Source: Sphingomonas sp. LM7
Lineage (GTDB): Bacteria > Pseudomonadota > Alphaproteobacteria > Sphingomonadales > Sphingomonadaceae
Reading direction: 5' to 3'
DNA: 64,000 nt
Assembly (NCBI RefSeq): GCF_002002925.1
Contig: NZ_CP019511.1
Coordinates: forward strand, 1,116,001-1,180,000
Made by a program: the position numbers and the translations under genes. How positions within the stretch are numbered: position 1 is the first letter of the stretch; every line of letters begins with the position of its first letter. The notes beneath the pieces are model-generated. The model searched no databases and was not told where the DNA came from. It saw only the letters and a program-made list of their open reading frames with translations. Shown here in pieces: positions 1 through 8,688 of this stretch.

Positions 1-887
1 CGGGTATTCATCTCGAGGAAGTAGAACCCCTCGCCACTAGTGTCGGAACCGCTGACGATCAGCTCGACCGTCCCCGCCGAATAATAGCCCACTGCCCGCG
101 ACAGCGCGACCGCCTGCTCGCCCATCCGCTTGCGCATCTCGGGGGTGACGAACGGCGACGGCGCCTCCTCGACCACCTTCTGGTGCCGCCGCTGAATCGA
201 GCATTCGCGCTCGCCCAGATAGATGATGTTGCCGTGCTGGTCGCCAAGCACCTGGATCTCGATATGCCGCGGCTGCTCGATGAACTTCTCGATAAACACG
301 CGGTCGTCGCCGAAGCTCGCCAGCCCCTCGCGCTTGGTCGCCTCGAATCCATCGCGGACGTCCTGCTCGGTATAGGCCAGCCGCATCCCCTTGCCGCCGC
401 CGCCGGCCGAGGCCTTCATCATCACCGGATAGCCGATTTCCGCCGAGATGCGCACGGCATGCTCGGTATCGTCGATCACGCCCACAAAGCCGGGAACGAC
501 ATTCACCCCCGCCGCCTTGGCGAGCTTCTTCGACTCGATCTTGTCGCCCATCGCCGCGATGGCGTTCGGGGGAGGCCCGACAAAGGCGATTCCCGCCTCG
601 GCGCAGGCGCGCGCGAAGCTCTCCCGTTCAGAGAGGAAACCATAGCCCGGATGGATGCAGTCCGCCCCGGTCTCCCTGGCGGCAAGCAGGATCAGCTCGG
701 CCTTGAGATAGCTCTCCGCCGCCGGCGCCGGCCCAAGCCGCACGCTCTCATCCGCCATCAGCACATGCGGTGCCCGCGCATCCGCGTCCGAATAGACCGC
801 AACGGTGGCGATCCCCATCTTCTTGGCGGTGCGCATCACGCGGCACGCAATCTCGCCGCGATTGGCGACCAGGATTTTCTTGAACAT
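1..887 (-). CDS. pccA: Propionyl/acetyl-CoA carboxylase, biotin carboxylase subunit (partial)
   Basis: This is the N-terminal ~295 residues of a biotin-dependent carboxylase alpha chain; the gene runs off the left edge. It opens with the typical [13 protein letters not shown] segment, and the ATP-grasp glycine-rich loop ([12 protein letters not shown]) lies near residues 158-170. The visible part ends in the EMNTR metal-binding motif at the window edge. The enzyme carboxylates biotin with ATP and bicarbonate; with PccB it converts propionyl-CoA to methylmalonyl-CoA in the cytoplasm. The start codon overlaps the stop of the upstream LprI-like gene (TGATG), so translation is probably coupled. 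The propionyl-CoA assignment rests on the mutase, epimerase and pccB in the same operon; the visible part alone could equally be an acetyl- or methylcrotonyl-CoA carboxylase subunit. Confidence 0.9.
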   Translation of the reverse strand, partial: MFKKILVANRGEIACRVMRTAKKMGIATVAVYSDADARAPHVLMADESVRLGPAPAAESYLKAELILLAARETGADCIHPGYGFLSERESFARACAEAGIAFVGPPPNAIAAMGDKIESKKLAKAAGVNVVPGFVGVIDDTEHAVRISAEIGYPVMMKASAGGGGKGMRLAYTEQDVRDGFEATKREGLASFGDDRVFIEKFIEQPRHIEIQVLGDQHGNIIYLGERECSIQRRHQKVVEEAPSPFVTPEMRKRMGEQAVALSRAVGYYSAGTVELIVSGSDTSGEGFYFLEMNT

Positions 888-1261
888 CAATGGTCCTCGG
901 CAAGGGCAGCGAGTTGCTTGGTGCGTTGCCCGGTAAGCTCGGCGCGGCAGCCCGCGATCAGCATCGGTTCGGCGCTGCCGCCGCGCATGCGATAGCCGTC
1001 ACTGCGGCAGTGCTCGTCGCGATAGGCAAGCCAGGCGCGCTGAGCCTTGAGCAACTGGTCTGCATAGCCGGGGCGCCCGTCGCCCGAAGGCGATCGATCG
1101 GCAGTCCGCTCCGCGGCAAGGGTAAGCTTCCACTGCCGATTCATGTCGCGGTCCGCGGCCTCGAAGCGCACGACCTCGCAGCGCGTCATATCCGATTGGG
1201 TGATCGGATTGGTGCAGTCCGGTGCCTGCAGGCCAACCAGCAACAGGGTGAGCAGGATCAT
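887..1261 (-). CDS. LprI-like secreted protein (DUF1311)
   Basis: A 124-residue protein with a short hydrophobic N-terminus that acts as a signal sequence, followed by a cysteine-containing LprI/DUF1311 fold. It shows the family pattern of an early Cys (APDC), a central W-x-x-Y-R-D-E-x-C segment ([10 protein letters not shown]), a GGS stretch and a late Cys. Known members include lysozyme inhibitors of the LprI type, but most are uncharacterised. It is probably periplasmic. It sits just upstream of pccA, overlapping its start by one base, inside a propionate-catabolism operon where no envelope function is expected. A second family member lies in the same operon at 6484-6918. Family assignment is fairly secure; function is unknown. 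Confidence 0.75.
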   Translation of the reverse strand: MILLTLLLVGLQAPDCTNPITQSDMTRCEVVRFEAADRDMNRQWKLTLAAERTADRSPSGDGRPGYADQLLKAQRAWLAYRDEHCRSDGYRMRGGSAEPMLIAGCRAELTGQRTKQLAALAEDH

Positions 1262-1308
1262 TCAACGCCTCGCACATTCACCGGGCGAAAGGTGGGGACG
1301 TCCCGCAT

Positions 1309-1542
1309 TCAATCCACTCCGGAAATTCGACTTTGGAAGAAACGTATCGCCAACCAGGCATAGGGTAGGAGCAGCACCAGAGCGACCACGTAGACCGGCG
1401 TGGGATCGCAGCTGACGGCGACGTCAGGCTGTATGCTGCACACCCGGATCGAGGTCAGCAAAACAGCGGTTACCCAAACGATGCCATACCCTATCGAAAG
1501 CACTGCGAAGAGCAGCAGCTTGCGAGGGCTTGGCTTGATCAC
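1309..1542 (-). CDS. Small two-helix membrane protein
   Basis: A 77-residue protein starting with GTG that overlaps the bioB stop as GTGA, which supports this start over longer in-frame options inside bioB. Two hydrophobic segments (about residues 9-30 and 47-66) are separated by a short loop with two cysteines. I recognise no family. It is part of the propionate operon between bioB and the LprI-like gene, with a 47-base gap to the latter. Confidence 0.6.
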   Translation of the reverse strand: MIKPSPRKLLLFAVLSIGYGIVWVTAVLLTSIRVCSIQPDVAVSCDPTPVYVVALVLLLPYAWLAIRFFQSRISGVD

Positions 1543-2531
1543 TCCGCCGCCTCCAGCTCGGCTTTCACCTGGACCGGCATCGCCATGAGCCCGAGCCGCG
1601 CGAACAGCGCTGCGTCCTTGTCGTCGCCGGCATTGCCCGTGGTGAGCAACTTGTCGCCGGTGAAGATCGAATTGGCACCCGCCATGAAGCAAAGCGCCTG
1701 TGTGATATCGCTCATGCTCTCACGCCCGGCGGAGAGCCGTACCATGCTCGCGGGCATGGTGATCCGCGCCACCGCGACCGTCCGCACGAACTCGATATCG
1801 TCGATCTTGGCCAGCGGCGTATCAGCGAGCATGTCGCCGAGCACAGTACCCTTTACCGGCACCAGCGCATTGACCGGCACGCTCTCGGGATGCCGCGGCA
1901 GCGTTGCCAGCGCGTGGATGAAACCGACGCGGTCGCCACGCGTCTCGCCCATCCCGACGATCCCCCCGCAACACACGTTGATCCCCGCCTCGCGGACATG
2001 CTCGAGCGTATCGAGGCGCTCCTCGAAGCTCCGCGTCGTGATCACCTCGCCATATCGCTCGGGCGAAGTGTCGATATTGTGATTGTAGTAGTCGAGCCCG
2101 GCATCGGCGAGCATCGCGGCTTGACGCTCGGTCAGCATGCCGAGCGTCATGCAGGTCTCCATCCCCATCTGGCGGACTCCCTGCACCATCTCGACGATGG
2201 CGGGCATGTCGCGATCCTTGGGGTTCCGCCACGCCGCGCCCATGCAGAAGCGTGACGAGCCATTGTCCTTCGCCTGCGCCGCTGCCTGCAGCACCGCGCG
2301 GACGTCCATCAGCTTGGTCGCCTTGAGCCCGGTCTCGGCATGCACCGACTGGTTGCAATAGCCGCAATCCTCGGGGCAGCCGCCGGTCTTGATCGACAGC
2401 AGGGTCGACATCTGGACCTGATCGGGCGCGTGATGCGCGCGGTGCACGGTCTGCGCGCGGAACACCAGTTCACCGAACGGCAGGTCGAACAATGCGGCGA
2501 TCTCGTCGCGGGTCCAGTCGTTGCGGGTCAT
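1539..2531 (-). CDS. bioB: Biotin synthase
   Basis: A 330-residue radical SAM enzyme that inserts sulfur into dethiobiotin to make biotin. The radical SAM cluster motif [10 protein letters not shown] places the cysteines at 52, 56 and 59. The [10 protein letters not shown] and [10 protein letters not shown] segments are typical of BioB, and the length is normal for the family. No other biotin synthesis gene is visible. Its place inside the propionyl-CoA operon suggests that cofactor supply is raised together with the biotin-dependent carboxylase. It overlaps both the upstream membrane-protein gene (ATGA) and the downstream small gene (GTGA). Confidence 0.96.
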   Translation of the reverse strand: MTRNDWTRDEIAALFDLPFGELVFRAQTVHRAHHAPDQVQMSTLLSIKTGGCPEDCGYCNQSVHAETGLKATKLMDVRAVLQAAAQAKDNGSSRFCMGAAWRNPKDRDMPAIVEMVQGVRQMGMETCMTLGMLTERQAAMLADAGLDYYNHNIDTSPERYGEVITTRSFEERLDTLEHVREAGINVCCGGIVGMGETRGDRVGFIHALATLPRHPESVPVNALVPVKGTVLGDMLADTPLAKIDDIEFVRTVAVARITMPASMVRLSAGRESMSDITQALCFMAGANSIFTGDKLLTTGNAGDDKDAALFARLGLMAMPVQVKAELEAAE

Positions 2532-2875
2532 GCGGGTCCCAATGTCCTGATGAACAGATAGAGAAAAATGCCGAGCCCCAGCGAGAGCAGGATCGGCGCG
2601 GAGACGCGGTAGAAATCGAGATATTTGGCGGTCGGCTTGCCGTGGAAGCGGGTGCGGACGATTTCGCCGGCACCGCTGAACGAGATCAGCGCCGAGGATC
2701 CGATCACCACCAGTGCCGCGATCAGCATCGCGCGCTCATCACGCGCCGAACCGGCCAGCGCCACCACCCCGCCCAGCGAGAGCAGAGACAGCTGGGTAAG
2801 GTGCTTGAAATAATCGTAGAGCAGCGCCTCGCCGCCGCCCGCGTCGAGCACCAGCTGTTCGTCTTCTTCAGTCAT
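2528..2875 (-). CDS. Small membrane protein, unassigned
   Basis: A 115-residue protein with an acidic N-terminus and three predicted hydrophobic helices (about residues 27-43, 48-66 and 90-110). It overlaps the mutase stop by an ATGA junction and the bioB start by four bases, so it is translated as part of the operon. I do not recognise a characterised family. It may be a conserved sphingomonad membrane protein; no enzymatic motif is visible. Confidence 0.7.
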   Translation of the reverse strand: MTEEDEQLVLDAGGGEALLYDYFKHLTQLSLLSLGGVVALAGSARDERAMLIAALVVIGSSALISFSGAGEIVRTRFHGKPTAKYLDFYRVSAPILLSLGLGIFLYLFIRTLGPA

Positions 2876-4995
2876 TCAGCCGCTTCCTCTGCCGGGGGCA
2901 TGTTGTGCCCAAGCAGCTTGAGCACTTCCGCGGCGGCGCTGACAAGATTGGTGCCGGGCCCGAAGATCGCCTGCACGCCGTGAGCGCGGAGGAATTCATA
3001 ATCCTGCGGCGGGATCACGCCGCCCGCGACGACCTTGATATCGGGCCGTCCCGCTTCCTTGAGCGCATCGACCAACTCCGGGATCAGCGTCTTGTGCCCC
3101 GCGGCGAGGCTGGAGGCGCCGACGACATCGACGTCCTTCTCGATCGCCAGCGCGCAGGTCTCCGACGGTGTCTGGAACAGCGGCCCCGAAACCACGTCGA
3201 ACCCCAGATCGGCAAAGGCGCTGGCGACGACGTTTGCGCCGCGGTCATGCCCGTCCTGCCCCATCTTGGCGACCAGCACGCGCGGCTTACGCCCCCGCCG
3301 CCGTTCGAACGCCTCGACGCCTTCCTCGGCGCGCAGCCAACCCTTGTCCTGGGCGTGCGCCGGGCCGTAGACGCCCTTGATCGGCGTCACGCCCACCGCA
3401 TGCCGCCCGAACGCGACTTCCATCGCCGCAGACATCTCGCCGAGCGTGCACCGCGCCCGCGCCGCTTCGACGCAGAGTGCCAGCAGATTGTCGCTCCCCG
3501 CCGCGCCGCGCCGCAGATTGCCGAGCGCCGTCTCGGCTGCGTCCGCATCGCGATCGGCGCGCGTCTTGGCGATCCGCTTGATCTGGTCGGCGCGCACCCG
3601 GGCATTGTCGATGTTGAGGATGTCCATGGGCGCCTCTTCGGCAAGCCGGTATTTGTTAACCCCGACGATCACGTCCTCGCCGCGATCCACCCGCGCCTGA
3701 CGGGCGGCGGCGGCGCGCTCGATATGCTCCTTGGGCATGCCGCTCTCGACTGCGTGGGTCATTCCGCCCAGCGCCTCGACTTCCTCGATCAGCGCCCAGG
3801 CCTTGTCGGCCAGTTCCCGCGTCAGCGCCTCGACATAATAGCTGCCGCCCAGCGGATCGACGACGTGCGTCATCCCGGTCTCTTCCTGCAGGATCAGTTG
3901 GGTATTGCGCGCGATCCGGGCGGAAAAGTCTGTGGGGAGCGCCACCGCCTCGTCGAGGCTGTTGGTGTGGAGCGACTGGGTCCCGCCGAAAGTCGCCGCC
4001 ATCGCCTCGATCGTGGTGCGGATGACGTTGTTGTACGGATCCTGTTCGGTCAGCGACACGCCCGAAGTCTGGCAATGCGTGCGTAAGGTCTGCGAGCGCG
4101 GCGATCCGCCGAACCCGTCGATGATCCGGCTCCACAGCATTCGCGCCGCGCGCAGCTTGGCCACTTCCATGAAGAAGTTCATGCCGATGCCGAAGAAGAA
4201 CGACAGCCGGCCGGCGAACTCGTCGATGCTCAGCCCGCGCGCGATCGCCGAGCGGACATAGGCCATGCCGTCGGCCAGCGTGAACGCTAGCTCCTGCACC
4301 GCCGTCGCGCCCGCCTCGTGCATGTGATAGCCCGAGATCGAAATCGAGTTGAACCGCGGCATGTGCTCGGCGGTGTACTGGATGATGTCCGCGATGATCC
4401 GCATCGAGGGTTCGGGCGGATAGATATACGTGTTGCGGACCATGAACTCCTTCAGGATATCGTTCTGGATGGTCCCGGTGAGCTGCTCCTGCCGCACGCC
4501 CTGCTCTTCGGCGGCGACGATGTAGAAAGCGAGGCACGGCAGCACCGCGCCGTTCATCGTCATGCTGACCGACATCTGGTCGAGCGGAATGCCGTCGAAC
4601 AGGATCTGCATGTCGGCAAGCGTGTCGATCGCCACCCCCGCCTTGCCCACATCGCCGGTGACGCGCGGGTGATCGCTGTCATAGCCGCGATGGGTGGCGA
4701 GATCGAACGCGATAGAGAGGCCCTTCTGCCCCGCGGCGAGATTGCGGCGATAAAAGGCGTTCGATTCCTCGGCAGTCGAGAAGCCCGCATATTGCCGGAT
4801 CGTCCACGGACGCCCGGCATACATCGTCGCCTTCACCCCGCGAGTGAACGGCGCGAAGCCGGGAAGTCCCGGATCGGGCGCGTCGGCGGCGGTGTAGAGC
4901 GGTTTGACTGCGATCCCCTCGGGCGTGTGCCAGGTGAGATCGGCGTCCTTCACTTCCTTCGCGGCAAGCTTTGCCCAGGCGTCGAGGTCGCTCAA
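2872..4995 (-). CDS. scpA: Methylmalonyl-CoA mutase, single large subunit
   Basis: A 707-residue coenzyme-B12-dependent mutase converting (R)-methylmalonyl-CoA to succinyl-CoA. The N-terminal ~550 residues form the substrate-binding barrel (for example [19 protein letters not shown] and the [12 protein letters not shown] segment). The C-terminal cobalamin domain carries the base-off motif DGHDRG at about residues 580-585. Length matches the homodimeric or large-subunit type. It lies between the enoyl-CoA hydratase gene, across a hairpin repeat, and a small membrane protein. Its metal-chaperone GTPase (MeaB/ArgK type) is not in the window. Confidence 0.97.
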   Translation of the reverse strand: MSDLDAWAKLAAKEVKDADLTWHTPEGIAVKPLYTAADAPDPGLPGFAPFTRGVKATMYAGRPWTIRQYAGFSTAEESNAFYRRNLAAGQKGLSIAFDLATHRGYDSDHPRVTGDVGKAGVAIDTLADMQILFDGIPLDQMSVSMTMNGAVLPCLAFYIVAAEEQGVRQEQLTGTIQNDILKEFMVRNTYIYPPEPSMRIIADIIQYTAEHMPRFNSISISGYHMHEAGATAVQELAFTLADGMAYVRSAIARGLSIDEFAGRLSFFFGIGMNFFMEVAKLRAARMLWSRIIDGFGGSPRSQTLRTHCQTSGVSLTEQDPYNNVIRTTIEAMAATFGGTQSLHTNSLDEAVALPTDFSARIARNTQLILQEETGMTHVVDPLGGSYYVEALTRELADKAWALIEEVEALGGMTHAVESGMPKEHIERAAAARQARVDRGEDVIVGVNKYRLAEEAPMDILNIDNARVRADQIKRIAKTRADRDADAAETALGNLRRGAAGSDNLLALCVEAARARCTLGEMSAAMEVAFGRHAVGVTPIKGVYGPAHAQDKGWLRAEEGVEAFERRRGRKPRVLVAKMGQDGHDRGANVVASAFADLGFDVVSGPLFQTPSETCALAIEKDVDVVGASSLAAGHKTLIPELVDALKEAGRPDIKVVAGGVIPPQDYEFLRAHGVQAIFGPGTNLVSAAAEVLKLLGHNMPPAEEAAE

Positions 4996-4998
4996 ATT

Positions 4999-5133
4999 AC
5001 CTCTCCCTTTGGGAGAGGGAGGGAGGCGCGAAGCGCCGGAAGGGTGAGGGCAGCGGTGAAAAGCAACCAGCCCTCACCCTTCCCACTCGGCTGCGCCGAG
5101 CGGGGCCCTTCCCTCTCCCGACGGGAGAGGGAG
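4999..5133. repeat. Inverted pair of dispersed hairpin repeats (family A)
   Basis: Two copies of a short element in opposite orientation. Each has a hairpin of the CCTCTCCC-loop-GGGAGAGG type and an inner GGGTGAGGG or CCCTCACCC arm, so the whole unit can fold on itself. It fills the gap between the enoyl-CoA hydratase gene and the mutase gene within an operon. A second inverted pair lies at 25142-25303, and a lone hairpin with the same core is at 34620-34645. It resembles REP/BIME-type elements. Confidence 0.75.
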
Positions 5134-5149
5134 TTTAGGTCCACACTCA

Positions 5150-5938
5150 TCACCGGCCCTTGAACTCCGGCTTACGCTTCTGGAGGAACGCCATCCCCCC
5201 CTCCATCGAATCCGCCGACCCACGCGCCGCGCGCTGGTTGCCCGCCTCACGCTCCATCGCCTCGGCATAGCCCCCGTCGAGCGCCGCATGCAGCTGGCGC
5301 CGGATCATCCCCAGCGCTACCGTCGGCCCTGCCGCCAGCCGCTCGGCCAGCCGCAACGCCTCGCTATCGACGACGTCCTCGTGGACGACTTCATAGACCA
5401 TACCCCAATCGCGCGCCTTGCTGGCGGGCACCCGCTCGCCGAGCATCATCATCTCGAGCGCACGGCTGCGGCCGATCAGCCGCGGCAGCATCCAGCTCGC
5501 CCCGCCATCGGGCACCAGCCCGATATTGACGAAGGCCTGGAGAAAATAGGCACTGCTCGCGGCGATGCAGAAGTCGGCTGCGAGCGCGAGGCTGCACCCG
5601 ATACCTGCCGCGGGCCCGCGCACGCCGCTGACCACCGGTACGGAAAGTTCGGCAATAGCGAGCAAGGCAGGATTATAATGCTCGGTCAGCGCAGCATAAG
5701 TCGTCTCGCCCGGATCGCTCGACCCCAGCGCTCCACCCGCGACATCTGCGCCCGAGCAGAAAGCCCGGCCCGCCCCGAGCAGCAGCACCGCACGCGCGCC
5801 ATCCAGGTCGGCCAGCGCCGCCTTGATCTCATCGAACATCGCCGTCGGCGCGGCATTGAGCCGTTCAGGCCGGTTGAGCGTGACCACGAGCACGTCGCCA
5901 CGCCGTTCGATGAGGATATGTTCGTGCTCGGCCATCAA
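5150..5938 (-). CDS. Enoyl-CoA hydratase/isomerase family protein
   Basis: A 262-residue crotonase-fold protein. The N-terminal LNRPERLNA motif, the AFCSGADV oxyanion loop (near residues 60-67) and the RGPAAGIGCSLALAADF helix are visible. The glutamate pair of classical hydratases is not clearly present in the second half, where PDGGASWMLPRLIGRSRAL is typical of the PaaG/isomerase-like branch. It may act on short or branched acyl-CoAs feeding propionyl-CoA. The start could be the first or second of two adjacent ATGs. It sits between mce and the mutase; exact substrate is unknown. Confidence 0.88.
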   Translation of the reverse strand: MMAEHEHILIERRGDVLVVTLNRPERLNAAPTAMFDEIKAALADLDGARAVLLLGAGRAFCSGADVAGGALGSSDPGETTYAALTEHYNPALLAIAELSVPVVSGVRGPAAGIGCSLALAADFCIAASSAYFLQAFVNIGLVPDGGASWMLPRLIGRSRALEMMMLGERVPASKARDWGMVYEVVHEDVVDSEALRLAERLAAGPTVALGMIRRQLHAALDGGYAEAMEREAGNQRAARGSADSMEGGMAFLQKRKPEFKGR

Positions 5939-5948
5939 CCTTTTCCTT

Positions 5949-6055
5949 CGTCACCCCGGCCTGGTGCCGGGGTCCACCGCGCCGCGCGCGATGCTCTCAC
6001 GACGAAATCCATCGCCTGCCGCCTGGTGGACCCCGGACCAAGTCCCGGGTGACGG
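5949..6055. repeat. Inverted pair of dispersed hairpin repeats (family D)
   Basis: Two arms of the CGTCACCCCGG...CCGGGGTCCACC type face each other across about 50 bases, filling most of the gap between mce and the enoyl-CoA hydratase gene. The hairpins at 39223-39251 and 59614-59640 share the CACCCCGGC/GCCGGGGTG core, so they belong to the same dispersed family. Confidence 0.7.
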
Positions 6056-6067
6056 ATAAATGCGGGA

Positions 6068-6487
6068 TCAATGCCCGTCACGCGGCGTCTCCATGATCTC
6101 GGTGAGAACGCCGCCCATGTCCTTCGGATGCACGAAGAAGATCATCGTCCCGTGCGCCCCCATTCGCGGCTCGCCGAGCACCTTCGCCCCCTTTGCCTCG
6201 AACCAGGCCTTGGCTTCGTGGATGTCGGGCACCTCATAGCACAGATGGTGCTGCCCGCCCGCCGGGTTCTTGGCGAGAAAACCGTGGATCGGCGAGGCAT
6301 CGCCCAGCGGCTCGATCAACTCGATCTGGGTATTGGGCGTATCGACAAAGCACACCTTTACCCCCTGCGCAGGCAACTCGAACGGATCACCGATCACCTC
6401 CGCGCCCATCGTGTCACGGTAGAAAGCGATCGAATCCGCTATGGAAGGCGTCGCGATGCCGACATGATTGAGGCGACCGAGTTTCAT
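6068..6487 (-). CDS. mce: Methylmalonyl-CoA epimerase
   Basis: A 139-residue vicinal-oxygen-chelate protein that interconverts the (S)- and (R)-methylmalonyl-CoA epimers between the carboxylase and the mutase. Metal-ligand features are the early LNHVGIA (His8), the GGQHHLCYEV segment and the C-terminal GGVLTEIME glutamate. Length is normal. It overlaps the upstream LprI-like gene by ATGA and is followed by a repeat-filled gap before the enoyl-CoA hydratase. Confidence 0.95.
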   Translation of the reverse strand: MKLGRLNHVGIATPSIADSIAFYRDTMGAEVIGDPFELPAQGVKVCFVDTPNTQIELIEPLGDASPIHGFLAKNPAGGQHHLCYEVPDIHEAKAWFEAKGAKVLGEPRMGAHGTMIFFVHPKDMGGVLTEIMETPRDGH

Positions 6488-6918
6488 CCCGTTCCAAAGC
6501 TCCCGTTGGCGAGTTGCTCAAGAAACTCGATTCGCTTGTCCAAGGCATCTTCGTAACAGCCCGTCTCGCGATCGCTTATCGACGGGTTGGAGCCGCCCGC
6601 GAATGCCGCCTGGACCTTGCAATCATCGGCGACGAACCGCTTCCACGACGCCTGGGATCGCACAAGATGATCGGGGTTGCTCCGATTATCCTCGCGCCCA
6701 TAGCGGGCGAAATTGCGCCGCACTGCCGCCCGCGCCTGTGAATAGACCAAGGCCAGCGTCCGCTCCTTGGCAGCCACCCGCTTATCGACGCACGTCCGAA
6801 CCACGAAGGGATCGATATTGTCGCACGAAGGCCCGGCGGGTTGCTGCGCGCCCGATCCAGTCAGCGGGGTTGACGCGAAGAAAGCTGACGCGAGCAGTTC
6901 AAAGCGGAATATTGTCAT
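6484..6918 (-). CDS. Second LprI-like secreted protein
   Basis: A 144-residue protein with an N-terminal hydrophobic segment (residues 1-23) and an LprI-type cysteine pattern: [13 protein letters not shown], then [10 protein letters not shown], a [11 protein letters not shown] loop and [10 protein letters not shown]. The start overlaps the end of pccB by 20 bases, and the stop overlaps the mce start by four, so it is firmly in the operon. It is distinct in sequence from the other LprI-like gene at 887-1261. It is probably periplasmic; the link to propionate metabolism is not understood. Confidence 0.72.
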   Translation of the reverse strand: MTIFRFELLASAFFASTPLTGSGAQQPAGPSCDNIDPFVVRTCVDKRVAAKERTLALVYSQARAAVRRNFARYGREDNRSNPDHLVRSQASWKRFVADDCKVQAAFAGGSNPSISDRETGCYEDALDKRIEFLEQLANGSFGTG

Positions 6919-8425
6919 GTTTCTTCCACGGGTTCTCCAGCTGCTTGCCGCGCAGCTTGCGTAACCCGAGCGCCACCCGCCGGCGCGTCGAGTGCGGCAG
7001 GATGACCTCGTCGATAAAGCCCTTGCTCGCCGCCACGAACGGATTGGCGAAGCGCGCCTCATATTCCGCGGTCCGCTCGGCGATTTCCTCGGGCGTCTTG
7101 CCCCGGAAGATGATCTCGACTGCGCCCTTGGCCCCCATCACCGCGATCTCCGCGGTCGGCCAGGCATAGTTCAAGTCGCCGCGCAAATGCTTCGATGCCA
7201 TTACGTCATACGCGCCGCCATAGGCTTTACGGGTGATCACCGTGATCTTGGGCACCGTCGCCTCGGCATAGGCGAAGAGCAGCTTGGCGCCGTGCTTGAT
7301 GATTCCCGAATGCTCCTGCCCGACCCCCGGCAGGAACCCCGGCACGTCGACGAAGGTCAGGATCGGGATCTCGAACGCGTCGCAGAAGCGCACGAACCGC
7401 GCCGCCTTCTTGCTTGAATTGATATCGAGCACTCCGGCCAGCACCAGCGGCTGGTTGGCGACCACCCCCACCGTGCGCCCCTCGATCCGCCCGAAGCCGA
7501 TCAGGATGTTCCCCGCATGCGTCGGCTGCAGCTCGAAGAAGTCGCCCTCGTCGAGCACCTTCCGCACGCATTCATGCATGTCATAGGGCTGGTTGGCGTT
7601 GGGCGGGATCAAGGTGTCGAGGCTTGCCTCGACCCGGTCCCACGGATCGTCGCAGGGACGCACGGGCACGTCCTCGCGGTTCGATGCCGGCAAGAAGTCC
7701 ACGAAGTCGCGGGCCGCGAGCAGCGCCTCGATATCGTTATCGAAGGCCACATCGGCGACCCCCGACTTCGTGGTATGCGTCACCGCTCCACCCAGTTCCT
7801 CCTGCGTGACGATCTCGTTTGTAACGGTCTTCACTACATCTGGGCCGGTGACGAACATGTACGACGAATCCTTCACCATGAAGATGAAGTCGGTCATCGC
7901 GGGCGAATAGACGGCCCCGCCTGCGCAGGGCCCCATGATCAGGCTCAATTGCGGCACCACACCGCTGGCGAGCACATTGCGCTGGAACACTTCGGCATAC
8001 CCGCCAAGGCTCGCGACCCCCTCCTGGATTCGCGCCCCGCCGCTGTCATTAAGCCCGATCACCGGCGCCCCGACCTTCATCGCGGTGTCCATCACCTTGC
8101 AGATCTTCTGCGCGTGGCGCTCGGATAGCGAGCCGCCGAACACAGTGAAGTCCTGGCTGAACACGAAGACCAGCCGGCCGTTGATCGTGCCGCTGCCGGT
8201 GACGACGCCATCGCCGGGGACGATCTGACTCTCCATCCCGAAATCGACGCAGTTGTGCTCGACATACATGTCGAGCTCCTCGAACGATCCCTGGTCGAGC
8301 AGCACCTCGACGCGCTCGCGTGCGGTGAGCTTGCCCTTGGCATGCTGCGCATCGATGCGCTTCTGCCCGCCGCCTAGACGGGCAGCGGCGCGGCGGCGCT
8401 CCAGTTCCTCGATCGTCGACGACAT
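6899..8425 (-). CDS. pccB: Propionyl-CoA carboxylase, carboxyltransferase (beta) subunit
   Basis: A 508-residue carboxyltransferase that moves CO2 from carboxybiotin to propionyl-CoA. The crotonase-like halves show the acyl-CoA oxyanion segment [12 protein letters not shown] and the biotin-site segment [22 protein letters not shown] followed by [15 protein letters not shown]. The start at MSSTIEELE is preferred because GGAG precedes it at a short distance and the family begins here; upstream in-frame sequence runs into the regulatory region. First gene of the propionate operon, divergent from the ScfR-like regulator. Confidence 0.95.
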   Translation of the reverse strand: MSSTIEELERRRAAARLGGGQKRIDAQHAKGKLTARERVEVLLDQGSFEELDMYVEHNCVDFGMESQIVPGDGVVTGSGTINGRLVFVFSQDFTVFGGSLSERHAQKICKVMDTAMKVGAPVIGLNDSGGARIQEGVASLGGYAEVFQRNVLASGVVPQLSLIMGPCAGGAVYSPAMTDFIFMVKDSSYMFVTGPDVVKTVTNEIVTQEELGGAVTHTTKSGVADVAFDNDIEALLAARDFVDFLPASNREDVPVRPCDDPWDRVEASLDTLIPPNANQPYDMHECVRKVLDEGDFFELQPTHAGNILIGFGRIEGRTVGVVANQPLVLAGVLDINSSKKAARFVRFCDAFEIPILTFVDVPGFLPGVGQEHSGIIKHGAKLLFAYAEATVPKITVITRKAYGGAYDVMASKHLRGDLNYAWPTAEIAVMGAKGAVEIIFRGKTPEEIAERTAEYEARFANPFVAASKGFIDEVILPHSTRRRVALGLRKLRGKQLENPWKKHDNIPL

Positions 8426-8488
8426 TCCGGTCTCCAGGAGGTGGTCTCCAGCGCTGGCGCCTTCTGCACAGGGCCCGGTTCGCGAGGC

Positions 8489-8527
8489 AATTGCAATCTT
8501 GCAAAGTTGCGGCGGTTGGGTTTGCAG
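8489..8527. promoter_or_regulatory. Clustered TTGCAA sites, candidate ScfR/PccR operator
   Basis: The pccB-pccR intergenic region contains TTGCAA at 8491-8496, TTGCAA at 8499-8504, a TTGC half at 8507-8510 and TTTGCAG at 8521-8527. Regulators of the ScfR family (PccR of Rhodobacter sphaeroides, RamB of corynebacteria) are known, from memory, to bind TTTGCAAA-type half sites. The 8-base periodicity of the three upstream units and the position between pccB and the regulator gene support an operator. Assignment is by motif only. Confidence 0.6.
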
Positions 8528-8572
8528 AATATGGTGCGCGAGATGAAGCGCGCGATCCAGCACATTCCTCTC

Positions 8573-8688
8573 TCGCACAGCGGGGGAGGTGGCGCCGAAG
8601 GCGACGGAGGGGGCCTCTCCGCAAGCGCCGCCCCTGGGGCTACACCCCCTCCGTCAGGCTACGCCTGCCACCGCTACGCGAGGGAGGA
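8573..8688. repeat. Inverted pair of dispersed hairpin repeats (family B)
   Basis: A GCGGGGGAGGTGGC arm near 8580 is answered by the inverse GCCACCGCTACGCGAGGGAGG ending at 8687, with GACGGAGGGGG/CCCCCTCCGTC inside, so two copies lie head to head. The second copy ends directly against the start codon of the regulator gene and supplies its purine-rich AGGGAGGA stretch. Related sequence is at 12796-12845. Confidence 0.7.
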
